Shown: one piece after another, positions 1-8,457 of the stretch
Layout of the letters: every line of letters starts with the position of its first letter
Position numbering within the stretch: position 1 is the first letter of the stretch
Assembly: GCA_964408735.1 (NCBI GenBank)
Contig: CAYPAX010000003.1
Location: forward strand, 1-64,000
DNA from: UBA7887 sp964408735
Lineage (GTDB): Bacteria; Pseudomonadota; Alphaproteobacteria; UBA7887
Direction: 5' to 3'
Length of the DNA stretch: 64,000 nt
Translations under genes and position numbers: made by a program
Notes under the pieces: model-generated
What the model was told of the DNA's origin: nothing
Database searches by the model: none
What the model saw: only the letters and a program-made list of their open reading frames with translations

Positions 1-2
1 TT

Positions 3-1016
3 CAGGTTTGCAGTAACCTGGAAGAAGCCTATCGCGTGGCCAGCGGCCAGCTTAGTGTCTTGTTCCCCAACAACCCCGGTGCTCTTTACCTTTTCCGGTC
101 TTCGCGTAACGTTCTGGAGCGGGTGGCCGAGTGGAACGATACGGCCGGCTGTCAGGATTTCTTCGCTCCCGACGATTGCTGGGCGCTGCGCCGAGGCAAG
201 CTGCATATGGCGGACTCGGCGTCAGGAGGCCTACGGTGCAGCCACGCGGGGGCTAGCGAGAACAGCGTTTGCCTGCCGATGACCGCGGGAGGCGAAACGC
301 TCGGCTTACTTTCTTTGCGATTGACCGAGGACGATACCGGCCGCGGCGAAGGGGCGGAGACCCTGGCCGACGACAAAGCGCAATTCCTGACCGCTGTCGC
401 GGAAAGCCTGGCCCTTGCCATTGCCAATATACGGCTGCGCGAGACATTGCGGCAGCAGGCGCTCCGCGACAAGCTCACCGGCTTGTACAACCGTCGCTTC
501 ATTGACGAGTCCATTGAGCTTGAGCTGCACCGCGCCAAGCGCGAAGACAAGCCGCTGAGCGTGATCATGTTGGATGTCGATCATTTCAAGCGCTACAACG
601 ACACCTTCGGGCATGATGCCGGCGATACGGTTCTGGCCGAACTCGGGCGGCTGCTTGCTGCGAAGACGCGGGCGAGCGACGTTCCGTGCCGCTATGGTGG
701 CGAGGAGTTCCTGATCATCATGTCCGGTGCCAATACCGCGGAAGCGGCGGGCCGCGCCGAGACCTTGCGGCGCGCGGTCGAGGAGCTGAGCGTCGTTCAG
801 GACGGAAAGCCCCTCGGCAGCGTGACCATCTCGTGCGGCGTCGCCACCTATCCCATGCACGGCGATATTTCGGAAGATCTGCTCCGCACCGCCGACACCG
901 CCCTTTACACGGCAAAGCATGAGGGGCGGAATAGAGTCGCCGAGGCCAGCGTGCCTGGGACCGACGGCGGATCGGCGAGCGACAAAGAACCGGCGACACT
1001 CTCTGCTAACGCTTAG
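3..1016 (+). CDS. GAF-GGDEF diguanylate cyclase, 5' end outside window
   Basis: Makes cyclic di-GMP from two GTP. The frame is already open at the first bases, so the gene starts upstream; the first in-window start-like codon (GTG at 36) lies inside the domain. The N-terminal part reads as a GAF sensor, with the stretches FAPDDCWALRRG and LGLLSL typical of GAF domains fused to cyclases. The GGDEF domain follows from about base 470 (DKLTGLYNRR, MLDVDHFKRYND). The active-site loop is RYGGEEF, an intact catalytic variant. RASD lies five residues before it and matches an RxxD product-inhibition site. It therefore looks like an active, feedback-inhibited enzyme. The signal sensed is unknown. It converges on the SDR gene that follows. 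Confidence 0.9.
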   Translation, partial: QVCSNLEEAYRVASGQLSVLFPNNPGALYLFRSSRNVLERVAEWNDTAGCQDFFAPDDCWALRRGKLHMADSASGGLRCSHAGASENSVCLPMTAGGETLGLLSLRLTEDDTGRGEGAETLADDKAQFLTAVAESLALAIANIRLRETLRQQALRDKLTGLYNRRFIDESIELELHRAKREDKPLSVIMLDVDHFKRYNDTFGHDAGDTVLAELGRLLAAKTRASDVPCRYGGEEFLIIMSGANTAEAAGRAETLRRAVEELSVVQDGKPLGSVTISCGVATYPMHGDISEDLLRTADTALYTAKHEGRNRVAEASVPGTDGGSASDKEPATLSANA

Positions 1017-1025
1017 ATAACTAAG

Positions 1026-1787
1026 TCAGTATTGCACGCGCTTGGTCAATCCGCCGTCGACCACCAGGTTGGCGCCGGTGACAAAGCTGGCCGCGGGGCT
1101 GGCGAGGAAGGCGACGGCGCGGGCGATCTCTTGCGGAGCGGCCATGCGGCCGAGCGCGGTGGCTTCGACCAGGGCATGGTAGGCATCCGGATTCTCGGTC
1201 TTGGCACGGTGCCAAGTGCCGCCCTCGACATAGGTGGCGCCGGGGCAGACGCAGTTCACGCGGATGCCTTCCGCGGCAAGGCTGGTGCTGAGGCCGGCGC
1301 TGGTCGCCACCACGGCCGCCTTGATGCCGTTGTAGGAGCGGAAGCCGGAATAGATCTCGAGGGCCGCCGTGCTCGCGATCAGGACCACGGCGGGTGTTTC
1401 GGAAGCGCGTAAGGAGGGCAGCGCCGCCTCGACCGCTGCCATGTTGCCGAGAACATCCGTCTCCAGGCCTTGCCTCCAGGAGTCGGGGCCGGGCGCCACT
1501 GCCAGCGCGCTGGCATTGCCGACGACGATATCGATGCCGCCGAACTCCGCCGCCGCTTCCTCGACCCAGGCCGCTACGGCCTCGCTGTCGGCGATGTCGA
1601 ACGCCTGGCCCAAGCTGCGCCGGCCGCGCGCCTCGACCGCGGCGACAGCCTCCGCCACGCCATCGGCGCCGCGGGCGCAAAGCGCCACGTCGCAGCCCTC
1701 GTCTGCCAGACACTCGACGATGGCGCGGCCGATACCGCGGCTGCCGCCGGTAACCAGCGCCTTGCGCCCCTGCAAACCAAGATCCAT
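1026..1787 (-). CDS. SDR family NAD(P)-dependent oxidoreductase
   Basis: Classical short-chain dehydrogenase of 253 aa. The N-terminal Rossmann motif TGGSRGIG binds the nucleotide. The catalytic serine is in the LIAST stretch and the Tyr-Lys pair is in YNGIK. The C-terminal PGATYVEGGT and FVTGANLVVDGG segments are family standards. The start ATGGATCTTGGT at 1787 is chosen because the dinucleotide-binding strand follows at the usual distance; upstream in-frame codons overlap the neighbouring gene. The LOG-like gene upstream ends 2 bases before this start, so the two are probably co-transcribed. The substrate cannot be inferred. Confidence 0.9.
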   Translation of the reverse strand: MDLGLQGRKALVTGGSRGIGRAIVECLADEGCDVALCARGADGVAEAVAAVEARGRRSLGQAFDIADSEAVAAWVEEAAAEFGGIDIVVGNASALAVAPGPDSWRQGLETDVLGNMAAVEAALPSLRASETPAVVLIASTAALEIYSGFRSYNGIKAAVVATSAGLSTSLAAEGIRVNCVCPGATYVEGGTWHRAKTENPDAYHALVEATALGRMAAPQEIARAVAFLASPAASFVTGANLVVDGGLTKRVQY

Positions 1788-1789
1788 CG

Positions 1790-2602
1790 CTAAAGCCTTT
1801 CGCCGGGGTCCTTGAGGGCGTGCTCTTCCAGATCGCGGGTGACGAAGTCGAAGGCCTCGTCCACCGAATCCGTGCGGTGGAACATGGCCAGGTCGTCGCC
1901 GTCGACGGTGCCGTATTCGACAAGCACGTCGAAATCCACCACGCGGTCCCAATAGTCGCTGCCGAACAGTACCACGGGCAGGCGCTTGCGGATCTTCAGT
2001 GTCTGAATCAGGGTCAGCAGCTCGAACAATTCATCGAGCGTCCCGAAGCCGCCGGGCATGACGATCATGGCCTTGGCGAGATAGGTGAACCAGAACTTGC
2101 GGATGAAGAAATAGTGGAACTCGAAGGCCAACTCGCGGGTGACGTATTCGTTGGCGAACTCTTCGTGCGGCAAGGAGATGGTAAGGCCGATGTTCAGGCC
2201 CTTGGCCTCGGAGGCACCGCGGTTGGCGGCCTCCATGATGCCCGGCCCGCCGCCGGTGCAGATGACGAAGCGGCGCTCGGATTCGGTCAAGCCCTTCGAC
2301 CATTCGGTGAGGCGGAAAGCGAGGCTGCGCGCGGCCTCGTAATATTCCGCAAGCTCGCGCCGGCGCAGCGCTTTCTTGACGTCGCCAGCGCCGGCTTGCG
2401 CCGCGGCAAGCTCGGCCTCGGCGGACGCGCGGTCAGGCGCGCGGGCGGAGCCGAAAAAGACGATGGTGTCGCGGATCTGGAACTTGTCGAAGCGCGCTTG
2501 CGGCTCGAGATATTCGGCCAGGATACGCACCGGGCGGGCCGCGGACGAGCCGACGAACTGCGCGTTGCGATAGGCCTTTTCCAGGCGTCGTGAAGGGGTC
2601 AT
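1790..2602 (-). CDS. TIGR00730/LOG family Rossmann protein
   Basis: 270 aa. It carries both LOG hallmarks: GGGPGIMEAANRGA and PGGFGTLDE (the PGGxGTxxE nucleotide-binding motif). Short LOG proteins are cytokinin nucleoside 5'-monophosphate phosphoribohydrolases. This longer form, with an N-terminal extension before the VFFGSAR strand, belongs to a subgroup of bacterial LOG-like proteins whose natural substrate is less certain, probably nucleotide phosphoribohydrolysis. It starts with ATG just downstream of the P460 lipoprotein gene (13-base gap) and runs into the SDR gene. Confidence 0.85.
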   Translation of the reverse strand: MTPSRRLEKAYRNAQFVGSSAARPVRILAEYLEPQARFDKFQIRDTIVFFGSARAPDRASAEAELAAAQAGAGDVKKALRRRELAEYYEAARSLAFRLTEWSKGLTESERRFVICTGGGPGIMEAANRGASEAKGLNIGLTISLPHEEFANEYVTRELAFEFHYFFIRKFWFTYLAKAMIVMPGGFGTLDELFELLTLIQTLKIRKRLPVVLFGSDYWDRVVDFDVLVEYGTVDGDDLAMFHRTDSVDEAFDFVTRDLEEHALKDPGERL

Positions 2603-2614
2603 GCTGCCGCCAGG

Positions 2615-3256
2615 TTAGCGTCGATACTGGGCCGGCAGGTAATAGAGGGGATCGCCCGAACCTGCAACCGCGTCGTGGCAGGCGTTACAGAATGCCACGT
2701 TCTCGGCCCCTGGTCCGTCCGTCGAGCCGAGCACCCAGCCTTCGGGCATGACCATGGTGTAGGTCCAGCGCGCCGCCGCCACCTTCTCCATGACGAAGGC
2801 GGGTCCGAAGGCGACGCGGCCGTCGGTGCTGACCGAGAAGCTGTCCTTGACCACCACCGAGCCCACGGGCAGTGGCCCGCCCTCGCCATAACGGCCGTAA
2901 GGCGCGGCAGCAATGGGATTGGCATAGTTGTTGATGAAGCGCCCGGCGTGTACCGCGGAGAGATACGGACTCGTGGAGAAGCGCGGCCATTGCTGGTAGT
3001 CCAGCATCGCATTGCCGAATGCCGCAGCCATCGGCGCGCGCAGGCAGCCATAGAGGCGCTCGGCTTCGACATCGTCCGGCGCTGGGCCACCTTCGGCGAG
3101 CCGCGCCAGGCGGCAGCGCGAGGCGGCGCCTGCTTTCTTGAAATCCTCCGCCGATACCAGCCAGGCATCGCTGCCGGACAGCGGCTCGGGTGCCGCCGGC
3201 GGCTCGGCGCAGCCGATCAGTCCCAAGACAGCCAGAAGGAATGCCGCTTTGCCCAT
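2615..3256 (-). CDS. Cytochrome P460-type lipoprotein
   Basis: 213 aa with a lipoprotein signal peptide: a hydrophobic stretch then LIGC, so it is probably anchored by Cys16. The C-terminal half resembles cytochrome P460: VGSVVVKDSFSV, TYTMVMPEGW and a terminal CNACH heme c attachment motif. P460 cytochromes carry a c-type heme with an extra protein cross-link and act on hydroxylamine or nitric oxide in the periplasm. Whether this one has the cross-linking lysine cannot be decided by eye, although the VVVKDSF lysine is a candidate. It is upstream of and probably co-transcribed with the LOG and SDR genes, and would need the nearby ccm system for heme attachment. Confidence 0.75.
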   Translation of the reverse strand: MGKAAFLLAVLGLIGCAEPPAAPEPLSGSDAWLVSAEDFKKAGAASRCRLARLAEGGPAPDDVEAERLYGCLRAPMAAAFGNAMLDYQQWPRFSTSPYLSAVHAGRFINNYANPIAAAPYGRYGEGGPLPVGSVVVKDSFSVSTDGRVAFGPAFVMEKVAAARWTYTMVMPEGWVLGSTDGPGAENVAFCNACHDAVAGSGDPLYYLPAQYRR

Positions 3257-3376
3257 ATCGCGAGTCTAGCGACAGTATCAGCACGCGAAAAATCAAGTCG
3301 CATCACGCCTTCGGGAGCCTTTTCACGGGCCGGGTGCCGGTGTAGGGTCCGCGCGCCCTTGATTCGGGAGCCATCC

Positions 3377-4678
3377 GTGTCCCAGACGCCCCTCGCGCCG
3401 CCCTCCGGCAGCCGTGACTTTCTGCCTGACGCCATGCGCCGCCGCCTGGCGGTGCTGGCGCGCATTCGCGACGTTTTCGAGCGCCACGGCTTCGCCCCCA
3501 TGGAGACCCCGGCCTTTGAGCGCCTGGAAGTACTCGCCGGCAAGTATGGCGACGAAGGCGACAAGCTGATCTTCAAAATCCTCAAGCGCGGCGAAAAGGC
3601 GGCGAGCGGCGAGGCCGACATGGCGCTGCGCTATGACCTCACCGTGCCGGCGGTACGCTTCTACGCCCATCGCCGCAACGAGCTGCCACGGGTCTTCAAG
3701 CGCTACCAGATGGGCCCGGTGTGGCGCGCCGATCGGCCGGGCAAAGGCCGCTTCCGCGAATTCCTGCAATGCGACGTGGACGTTTTCGGCAGCGCCTCGC
3801 CGCTGGCCGATATCGAGTGCCTGTTGACGCTGGCGGCGGCGCTCGGCGAGGTCGGCCTGCCCGATTTCGAGATCCGGCTCAATTCGCGCCGGGTGCTGCA
3901 TGCCATGATGAACGCCTATGGCGTCGCCGAGACCGACCACGGCAGCGCCCTGGTGGCGCTCGACAAGCTCGACAAGATCGGCCTCGACGGCGTGCGCGCC
4001 GAGCTAACCGAACGCGGCATCGCAGCCGATGCGCTGTGCGAGGATATCGCCAAGCCCGATTTCGCCGGCCTATTGCGCGACAAGCTCGACAGCGAAGCTG
4101 GGCGCGAAGGCCTGACCGAGGTCGACACCATTCTCGCCGGCGTGGAAGCGGGCCTGCCGGCCGGCAGCATCCGCTTCGACCCGCTGCTCGCGCGCGGGCT
4201 CGATTATTACACCGGCGCCATCTACGAATTCGTCGCCGACGGCGTCGGCAGCTCGATTGCCGGCGGCGGCCGCTACGACGACCTCGCCGGCATGTTCCTC
4301 AAGGAGTCGGTGCCGATCTGCGGCGGCTCGCTCGGCATCGAGCGCATTCTCATGCTGGTCGAGGAGCGCATGGCGGCGCCGGCGCCGACGCTCGCCTATG
4401 TAACGGTTTGGAATGCGGACTCGGCTGCGGACTCGCTGGCGCTTGCCGCCCGCCTGCGCGCGGCGGGGCTGGCCGCCGAGACCGACCTCACCGGCGCCAA
4501 GCTCGGGCGCCAGTTCCGCACCGCCGACGACCGCAGCTGTCGCTTCGCGCTCGTGCGCGGGCCTGACGAGCGCGAAGCCGGCCTGGTCACGGTCAAGGAT
4601 CTCGACTCGGGCGAGCAGGAACAGGTCGCGCTCGACGCCGTTGCCGAGCACCTGAAAGGCGCGCTCAGTCGTAATTGA
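3377..4678 (+). CDS. hisS: Histidyl-tRNA synthetase
   Basis: Charges tRNA-His with histidine. 433 aa, the normal class IIa length. Motif 2 is around FKRYQMGPVWRADRPG, the histidine-specific signature is LDYYTGAIYEF, and GGRYDDL is a conserved active-site loop. The start is a GTG at 3377 preceded by a GGGAG ribosome site. The frame stays open upstream to 2675, but that extension overlaps the divergent P460 gene and lacks synthetase similarity. Its last 14 bases overlap the 3' end of the convergent DUF899 gene. Confidence 0.95.
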   Translation: MSQTPLAPPSGSRDFLPDAMRRRLAVLARIRDVFERHGFAPMETPAFERLEVLAGKYGDEGDKLIFKILKRGEKAASGEADMALRYDLTVPAVRFYAHRRNELPRVFKRYQMGPVWRADRPGKGRFREFLQCDVDVFGSASPLADIECLLTLAAALGEVGLPDFEIRLNSRRVLHAMMNAYGVAETDHGSALVALDKLDKIGLDGVRAELTERGIAADALCEDIAKPDFAGLLRDKLDSEAGREGLTEVDTILAGVEAGLPAGSIRFDPLLARGLDYYTGAIYEFVADGVGSSIAGGGRYDDLAGMFLKESVPICGGSLGIERILMLVEERMAAPAPTLAYVTVWNADSAADSLALAARLRAAGLAAETDLTGAKLGRQFRTADDRSCRFALVRGPDEREAGLVTVKDLDSGEQEQVALDAVAEHLKGALSRN

Positions 4679-5318
4679 CGCTCGGCATCCAGGCGCCGCG
4701 GCCCTCGGGCAGCAGATCGAGCAGGTTCCAGACCGGCGAATAGAGGTCCATGCCGCGATAGTGGTCGTCGCCCATCATGGCCGAGACCGTGTAGAAATGT
4801 CGGATTCCGCCGTCCCGCTTGACGAAGACGCTGAGGCCCGGCCGCTGGCTGCCGCTTTCGTCCTCCATGCCGAAGTCGATATTGAAGCTGTTGCCGCCGC
4901 TCGACAGGGTGCGCAGGTTCGACCAGCCGCGCGAATCGGCAAAGGCGCGCAGCTTGGCCGCGTCCTTCCTGGCGATCACCACCACGGGCACCGTGCGTGA
5001 CAGATGCGGTTGGATGGCGTTGTAGCCGTCATGCCACATGGTGCACATGGGGCAGGGGTTCTGGTCCGCCGCCGCCCACATGAAGTGGTAGACGATCAAG
5101 GTATCGTTGCCGTCCGCGAAGAGCTCTGAGAGGCGGACCTCGGCGCCGTCGGCATCCGTGAAGACATAATCCTCCGGCACCGGCGTCTCGCTGGCCAAGC
5201 CGCGGCGCATCTCGGCGACCTTCTCGCGCTGCTCCTTGAGCGCGATCTCGGCTTGGCGCAATTCTTCACGGGCGCTGCGATAGGCGGCGCCTGCCGCATC
5301 GAGGGAAAAAGCTTGCAT
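4665..5318 (-). CDS. DUF899 family thioredoxin-fold protein
   Basis: 217 aa. The sequence has a long N-terminal helical region (about residues 10-45) and then a thioredoxin-like fold with the DUF899 signature YHFMWAA and a PCPMC cysteine pair (about residue 90). DUF899 proteins are predicted redox proteins, often next to ArsR regulators and SRPBCC proteins, as here: the ArsR and SRPBCC genes lie directly upstream with a 4-base gap. The three probably form one small operon read from 6082 downward. Biochemical function is not established. Confidence 0.8.
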   Translation of the reverse strand: MQAFSLDAAGAAYRSAREELRQAEIALKEQREKVAEMRRGLASETPVPEDYVFTDADGAEVRLSELFADGNDTLIVYHFMWAAADQNPCPMCTMWHDGYNAIQPHLSRTVPVVVIARKDAAKLRAFADSRGWSNLRTLSSGGNSFNIDFGMEDESGSQRPGLSVFVKRDGGIRHFYTVSAMMGDDHYRGMDLYSPVWNLLDLLPEGRGAWMPSVNYD

Positions 5319-5322
5319 GGTC

Positions 5323-5775
5323 TCACTCCTCCGATTGGGTTGAATTCAGCCAGTCGTCCGGACCCGGATCGCCACCGGCGGCGGCGATGGCAAGGCGGGC
5401 ATAATAGTGGTCCCAGCCCTCGCCGTGGCGCTCGGCAAGGTGGGCGCTGAGGCCGCTGTGGCGCAACACCAGCCGTGTGCCGCCGCCGGCCTCCTCAAGG
5501 GTTATCTCGACGCGGCTGGCGCCCGGCGGCAGCTCCTCGCCGCCTTCCCAGCCCCAGCTGTAGACGACGCGGCTGTTGGGGACGACCTCGAGAACCTCGC
5601 CGGCAGCAATATTCTCGCCGGTCACATTGCAGCGATAGGCACCACCAGGGTGGGGCTCGAAAACAGCCTCGATACCCATCCAGGTGAGCATCTTGTCGGG
5701 TTCGGTGAGGAAGGCGAACACCGTTGCCGGGCTCGCCGCGATTTGGATTTCCCGCTGCACTACGTTGTCAGCCAT
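5323..5775 (-). CDS. SRPBCC (AHSA1-like) domain protein
   Basis: 150 aa, a single START-like ligand-binding fold. It begins with the typical strand VQREIQIAASPATVFAFLT and ends with the characteristic C-terminal helix around GWDHYYARLAI. The ATG at 5775 overlaps the stop region of the ArsR gene by 8 bases, which indicates translational coupling. ArsR-SRPBCC pairs are common; the SRPBCC partner is thought to bind a hydrophobic ligand, but no ligand can be named. Confidence 0.85.
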   Translation of the reverse strand: MADNVVQREIQIAASPATVFAFLTEPDKMLTWMGIEAVFEPHPGGAYRCNVTGENIAAGEVLEVVPNSRVVYSWGWEGGEELPPGASRVEITLEEAGGGTRLVLRHSGLSAHLAERHGEGWDHYYARLAIAAAGGDPGPDDWLNSTQSEE

Positions 5776-6082
5776 CCGACAGTCTCCTCTGTTCCGCTTC
5801 CGCCGCGTCCTTGAGCCGCGCCAGGCCCTCCTGCCAATAGGCATCGACAAAGGCCTTGAGCTCTGCCAGCGGCTCGCGGCGCGCCAGATAGAGCCGCCGC
5901 GTGCCCGCCTTTCGCACACTCACCAGCCCCGCCTCCTCAAGCACCTTGAGGTGCTGCGAGACCGCCGGGCGCGAAATGGCGAAAGCCTCGGCGATCTCGC
6001 CGGCGCTCTTTTCGCCATCGCGCACCAGGCTGAGGATCTTGCGCCGATTGGGCTCGGCGAGTGCACGAAGAACGGCATCCAT
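5768..6082 (-). CDS. ArsR-family transcriptional regulator
   Basis: 104 aa winged-helix protein. The helix-turn-helix covers SAGEIAEAFAISRPAVSQHL and is followed by the wing RKAGTRRLYL. It lacks the ELCVCDL metal site of ArsR/SmtB metal sensors, so it fits the SRPBCC-linked non-metal subgroup. It is first in a three-gene unit with the SRPBCC and DUF899 genes. Palindromic sequence directly upstream could be its operator. Confidence 0.9.
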   Translation of the reverse strand: MDAVLRALAEPNRRKILSLVRDGEKSAGEIAEAFAISRPAVSQHLKVLEEAGLVSVRKAGTRRLYLARREPLAELKAFVDAYWQEGLARLKDAAEAEQRRLSDG

Positions 6083-6099
6083 ATGCTATGTAAGCGAAA

Positions 6100-6124
6100 A
6101 CTTACGTAAGTGTCAACTTACGTT
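6100..6124. promoter_or_regulatory. Candidate ArsR operator
   Basis: A perfect 12-base palindrome ACTTACGTAAGT at 6100-6111, followed four bases later by a second half-site ACTTACGT (6116-6123). It lies 17 bases upstream of the ArsR start codon and touches the stop codon of ccmI. Tandem palindromic half-sites at this place are what an autoregulating ArsR dimer would bind. This is inferred from position and symmetry only. Confidence 0.55.
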
Positions 6125-7466
6125 AAAGCGCGTCGATCTGCTCAGACAGCATGCGGTGGCCTTCGCTGCCGGGCGGCATGCGCGCCAGCAGCCTTTGCCA
6201 ATAGTCCCTGGCCTCGTCCCTGTTGCCCCTCTGCGAGGCGTCGAGGCCAAGGAACCAAAGCGCTTCCGCCATTTGCGGATCGAGGCTGAGCACACGCTGG
6301 TAAAGTACCAGCGCTTCGTCGGGCAGGACTTCCTCGTCCGCTTCCTCACCGATGACCTGGGCCAGGGCGGTGAGCGCCTCGACATTGTCGGGCAGCACGC
6401 GGACAGCATTCTCGTAGGCCATGCGCGAGGCGGCGAGGTCGCCCAGGACCTGCTTGGCGCGGCCAAGCCGCATCCAGCCTTCGCCGTCGTCGGGCTCGTC
6501 CTGGAGGCGGGCTTCGAGGCGCGCCACCATGGTCTCGATCTGCGCCGCCTGCTCGTCCGGCGACATCTCCGCCGCTGCCGCCATCTCCTCCGCACTCGGA
6601 CCGGGCGCGGCCTCGGCGATCTCGACCTCCGGCGCCTCTATTCCGAGCTCGGCGGCCAGCAGCTCGAGGCGCTCCATCACGATCGGCAGCCAGGGCGCAT
6701 CCGGCGGCGAGCCGGTCGCCAGCGCGCTCCAAGTCGCAAACGCACCCGATCCGTCTCCCGCCTGGAGCTGGGCACTGCCAAAATAGAACAGCCCCGCCAC
6801 GTTCTCGGGATCGATGTCGAGGATTGTTTCGAACTGCTGTGCTGCGAGCGGGGTGACGATGCCGCCCGCGGCGAATACCAGGGCCTCGCCATAGGCCGTG
6901 AGCACGTCAGTATTTTGCGGCTGCAGCGCGGTCGCCTGGGCCAGCGCCGCGGCCGCATCGTCAAAGCGCTCCATGACCGCATAGGAGCGGCCAAGCATAA
7001 ACCAGCCTTCGAAGTCGTTCGGATTCTCCTCCAGGCGTTCGGCAAGGCTGACTATCGCGGCATCCATGTCAGCCGGCAAATCGCCCGGCGCGCCGCGCTC
7101 GGCGAAAGGCACATCCGGCGCCTCAGGCAGGCCGATGGCGGCATAAAGCCCGAGGCTCGCGAGCGGCACCACGACGGCGACCGCAAGTGCGGGCAAGGTC
7201 GCCCTTTTCTCAGGCGTCCGTGCAGAATCGGCATCACCAGCAGCCGCCAGCATGCGGCGCTCGATCTCGGTACGTGCCGCCGCCAGCTCCGTCTCGCCAA
7301 GCAGGCCGCGAGCGTGATCCGCTTCTAGATCGGCGAGCTGGGCGCGAAAGACCTCGAGATCGAAATCGGCGCGGGCCGAGGCGGCCTTGCGGCGACCCAG
7401 CATGGGCAGAGAAAGGGCCGCGGCGGCAAGCAGCGCCAAGCCAGCAAAGACGAGCCAAGCGGTCAT
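6123..7466 (-). CDS. ccmI: Cytochrome c maturation protein CcmI
   Basis: 447 aa. Chaperones apocytochrome c to the heme ligation complex. The N-terminus has a membrane helix (TAWLVFAGLALLAAAALSLP), then a cytoplasmic coiled segment with FRAQLADLEADHARG, the CcmI signature. A second helix lies near residue 110 and a long TPR-rich periplasmic part follows (repeated AWF/GWFMLGRSY-type helices). It overlaps ccmH by 4 bases and is the last gene of the ccm operon. Confidence 0.92.
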   Translation of the reverse strand: MTAWLVFAGLALLAAAALSLPMLGRRKAASARADFDLEVFRAQLADLEADHARGLLGETELAAARTEIERRMLAAAGDADSARTPEKRATLPALAVAVVVPLASLGLYAAIGLPEAPDVPFAERGAPGDLPADMDAAIVSLAERLEENPNDFEGWFMLGRSYAVMERFDDAAAALAQATALQPQNTDVLTAYGEALVFAAGGIVTPLAAQQFETILDIDPENVAGLFYFGSAQLQAGDGSGAFATWSALATGSPPDAPWLPIVMERLELLAAELGIEAPEVEIAEAAPGPSAEEMAAAAEMSPDEQAAQIETMVARLEARLQDEPDDGEGWMRLGRAKQVLGDLAASRMAYENAVRVLPDNVEALTALAQVIGEEADEEVLPDEALVLYQRVLSLDPQMAEALWFLGLDASQRGNRDEARDYWQRLLARMPPGSEGHRMLSEQIDAL

Positions 7467-7924
7467 CGCGGATCGTCGTCGAGCAGGCGTTGCACGCGGG
7501 CCCGCTCGTCATCGCTCAAACCGGCGGGTGCGGCAGGCGCGGCGCGTCGGCGCAGGCTGCGCACAAGCCCCCAGACGCCGATGCCGGCGATCACCAGCGG
7601 GCCGAGCCAGAGCACCCAGGTCTTGGGCTTGAAGGGCGGGCGCAGCAGCACGAAGTCGCCATAGCGCGCCACCACGTATTCCCGCACGTCGTCGTCGCTG
7701 GCGCCGGCCGCGACCTGTTCGCGCACCACAAGGCGCAAATCCTTGGCCAAGTCCGCATCGGATTCCATGATCGACTGGTTCTGGCAGACCAGGCAACGCA
7801 ACTCCTTGGCCAGCGCCACCGCGCGGGCTTCCAGCTCGGGATCGGACAACGGCGCATCGTTCTCGAAAGCGAATGCCGGCATGGCGAGACTCAGGAACAC
7901 AAACGTAAAGAGCAGCCTAATCAT
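7463..7924 (-). CDS. ccmH: Cytochrome c maturation protein CcmH
   Basis: 153 aa. Thiol oxidoreductase that reduces apocytochrome CxxCH cysteines. It has a signal peptide (ending around AFAFE), the active-site motif RCLVCQNQSI, and a C-terminal membrane helix (VLWLGPLVIAGIGVWGLV). This is the short form that works with a separate CcmI, the arrangement usual in alphaproteobacteria. It overlaps both neighbours by 4 bases. Confidence 0.95.
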   Translation of the reverse strand: MIRLLFTFVFLSLAMPAFAFENDAPLSDPELEARAVALAKELRCLVCQNQSIMESDADLAKDLRLVVREQVAAGASDDDVREYVVARYGDFVLLRPPFKPKTWVLWLGPLVIAGIGVWGLVRSLRRRAAPAAPAGLSDDERARVQRLLDDDPR

Positions 7925-8454
7925 TGCGTCAACGCCTCTACCAGCGGGCGAATACGCTCCTCCACATGGTGCTCCATGATCGGGCCGATATGCTTGTAGC
8001 GAATATTGCCGTCTGCGCTGACGAAGAAGGTCTCCGGCACGCCATAGACGCCAAGCTCGATGCCGATGCGACCATCGAGGTCGGCGCCGATACGCTCATA
8101 GGGATCGCCAAGCTCGTCGAGCCAGGCGCGGGCGTCCTCGGGCGTGTTCTTGTAGGCGATGCCGTACAGCGTCACGCCTTCCCAGCGGGCGACCTCCGTG
8201 AGAATCGCATGCTCGGCCCGGCAGGGCACGCACCACGAGGCGAAGACGTTGATCACGGTGACACCGGCGGGTGCGACATCGCTCGCGGCTAGGCTTTGCG
8301 CCGCGCCGTCGAGCGCCGGCAGGTCGAAGGCGGGCAGCGGCTTGCCGGTCAGCGCGCTCGGCACCTCCGAGGGATCGCTGGTCAGGCCCCAGCCGAGCAG
8401 TGCCGCCATGACCACGAAGATTGCGGCCGGTGCGATATAGATCAGGCGCGGCAT
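7921..8454 (-). CDS. ccmG: Thiol:disulfide interchange protein CcmG/DsbE
   Basis: 177 aa periplasmic membrane-anchored thioredoxin. The N-terminal anchor is followed by the GKPLPAFDLPAL strand, the active site WCVPC and the cis-proline loop GVYGVPETF. It keeps CcmH and the apocytochrome reduced for heme ligation. Located between ccmF and ccmH in the operon. Confidence 0.95.
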   Translation of the reverse strand: MPRLIYIAPAAIFVVMAALLGWGLTSDPSEVPSALTGKPLPAFDLPALDGAAQSLAASDVAPAGVTVINVFASWCVPCRAEHAILTEVARWEGVTLYGIAYKNTPEDARAWLDELGDPYERIGADLDGRIGIELGVYGVPETFFVSADGNIRYKHIGPIMEHHVEERIRPLVEALTQ

Positions 8455-8457
8455 GGC

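Noticed and set aside
2675..3376. Long plus-strand extension of the hisS frame upstream of 3377
   Set aside because: It overlaps the P460 lipoprotein gene on the other strand, has no synthetase similarity, and a GTG with a ribosome site at 3377 gives the correct HisRS N-terminus.
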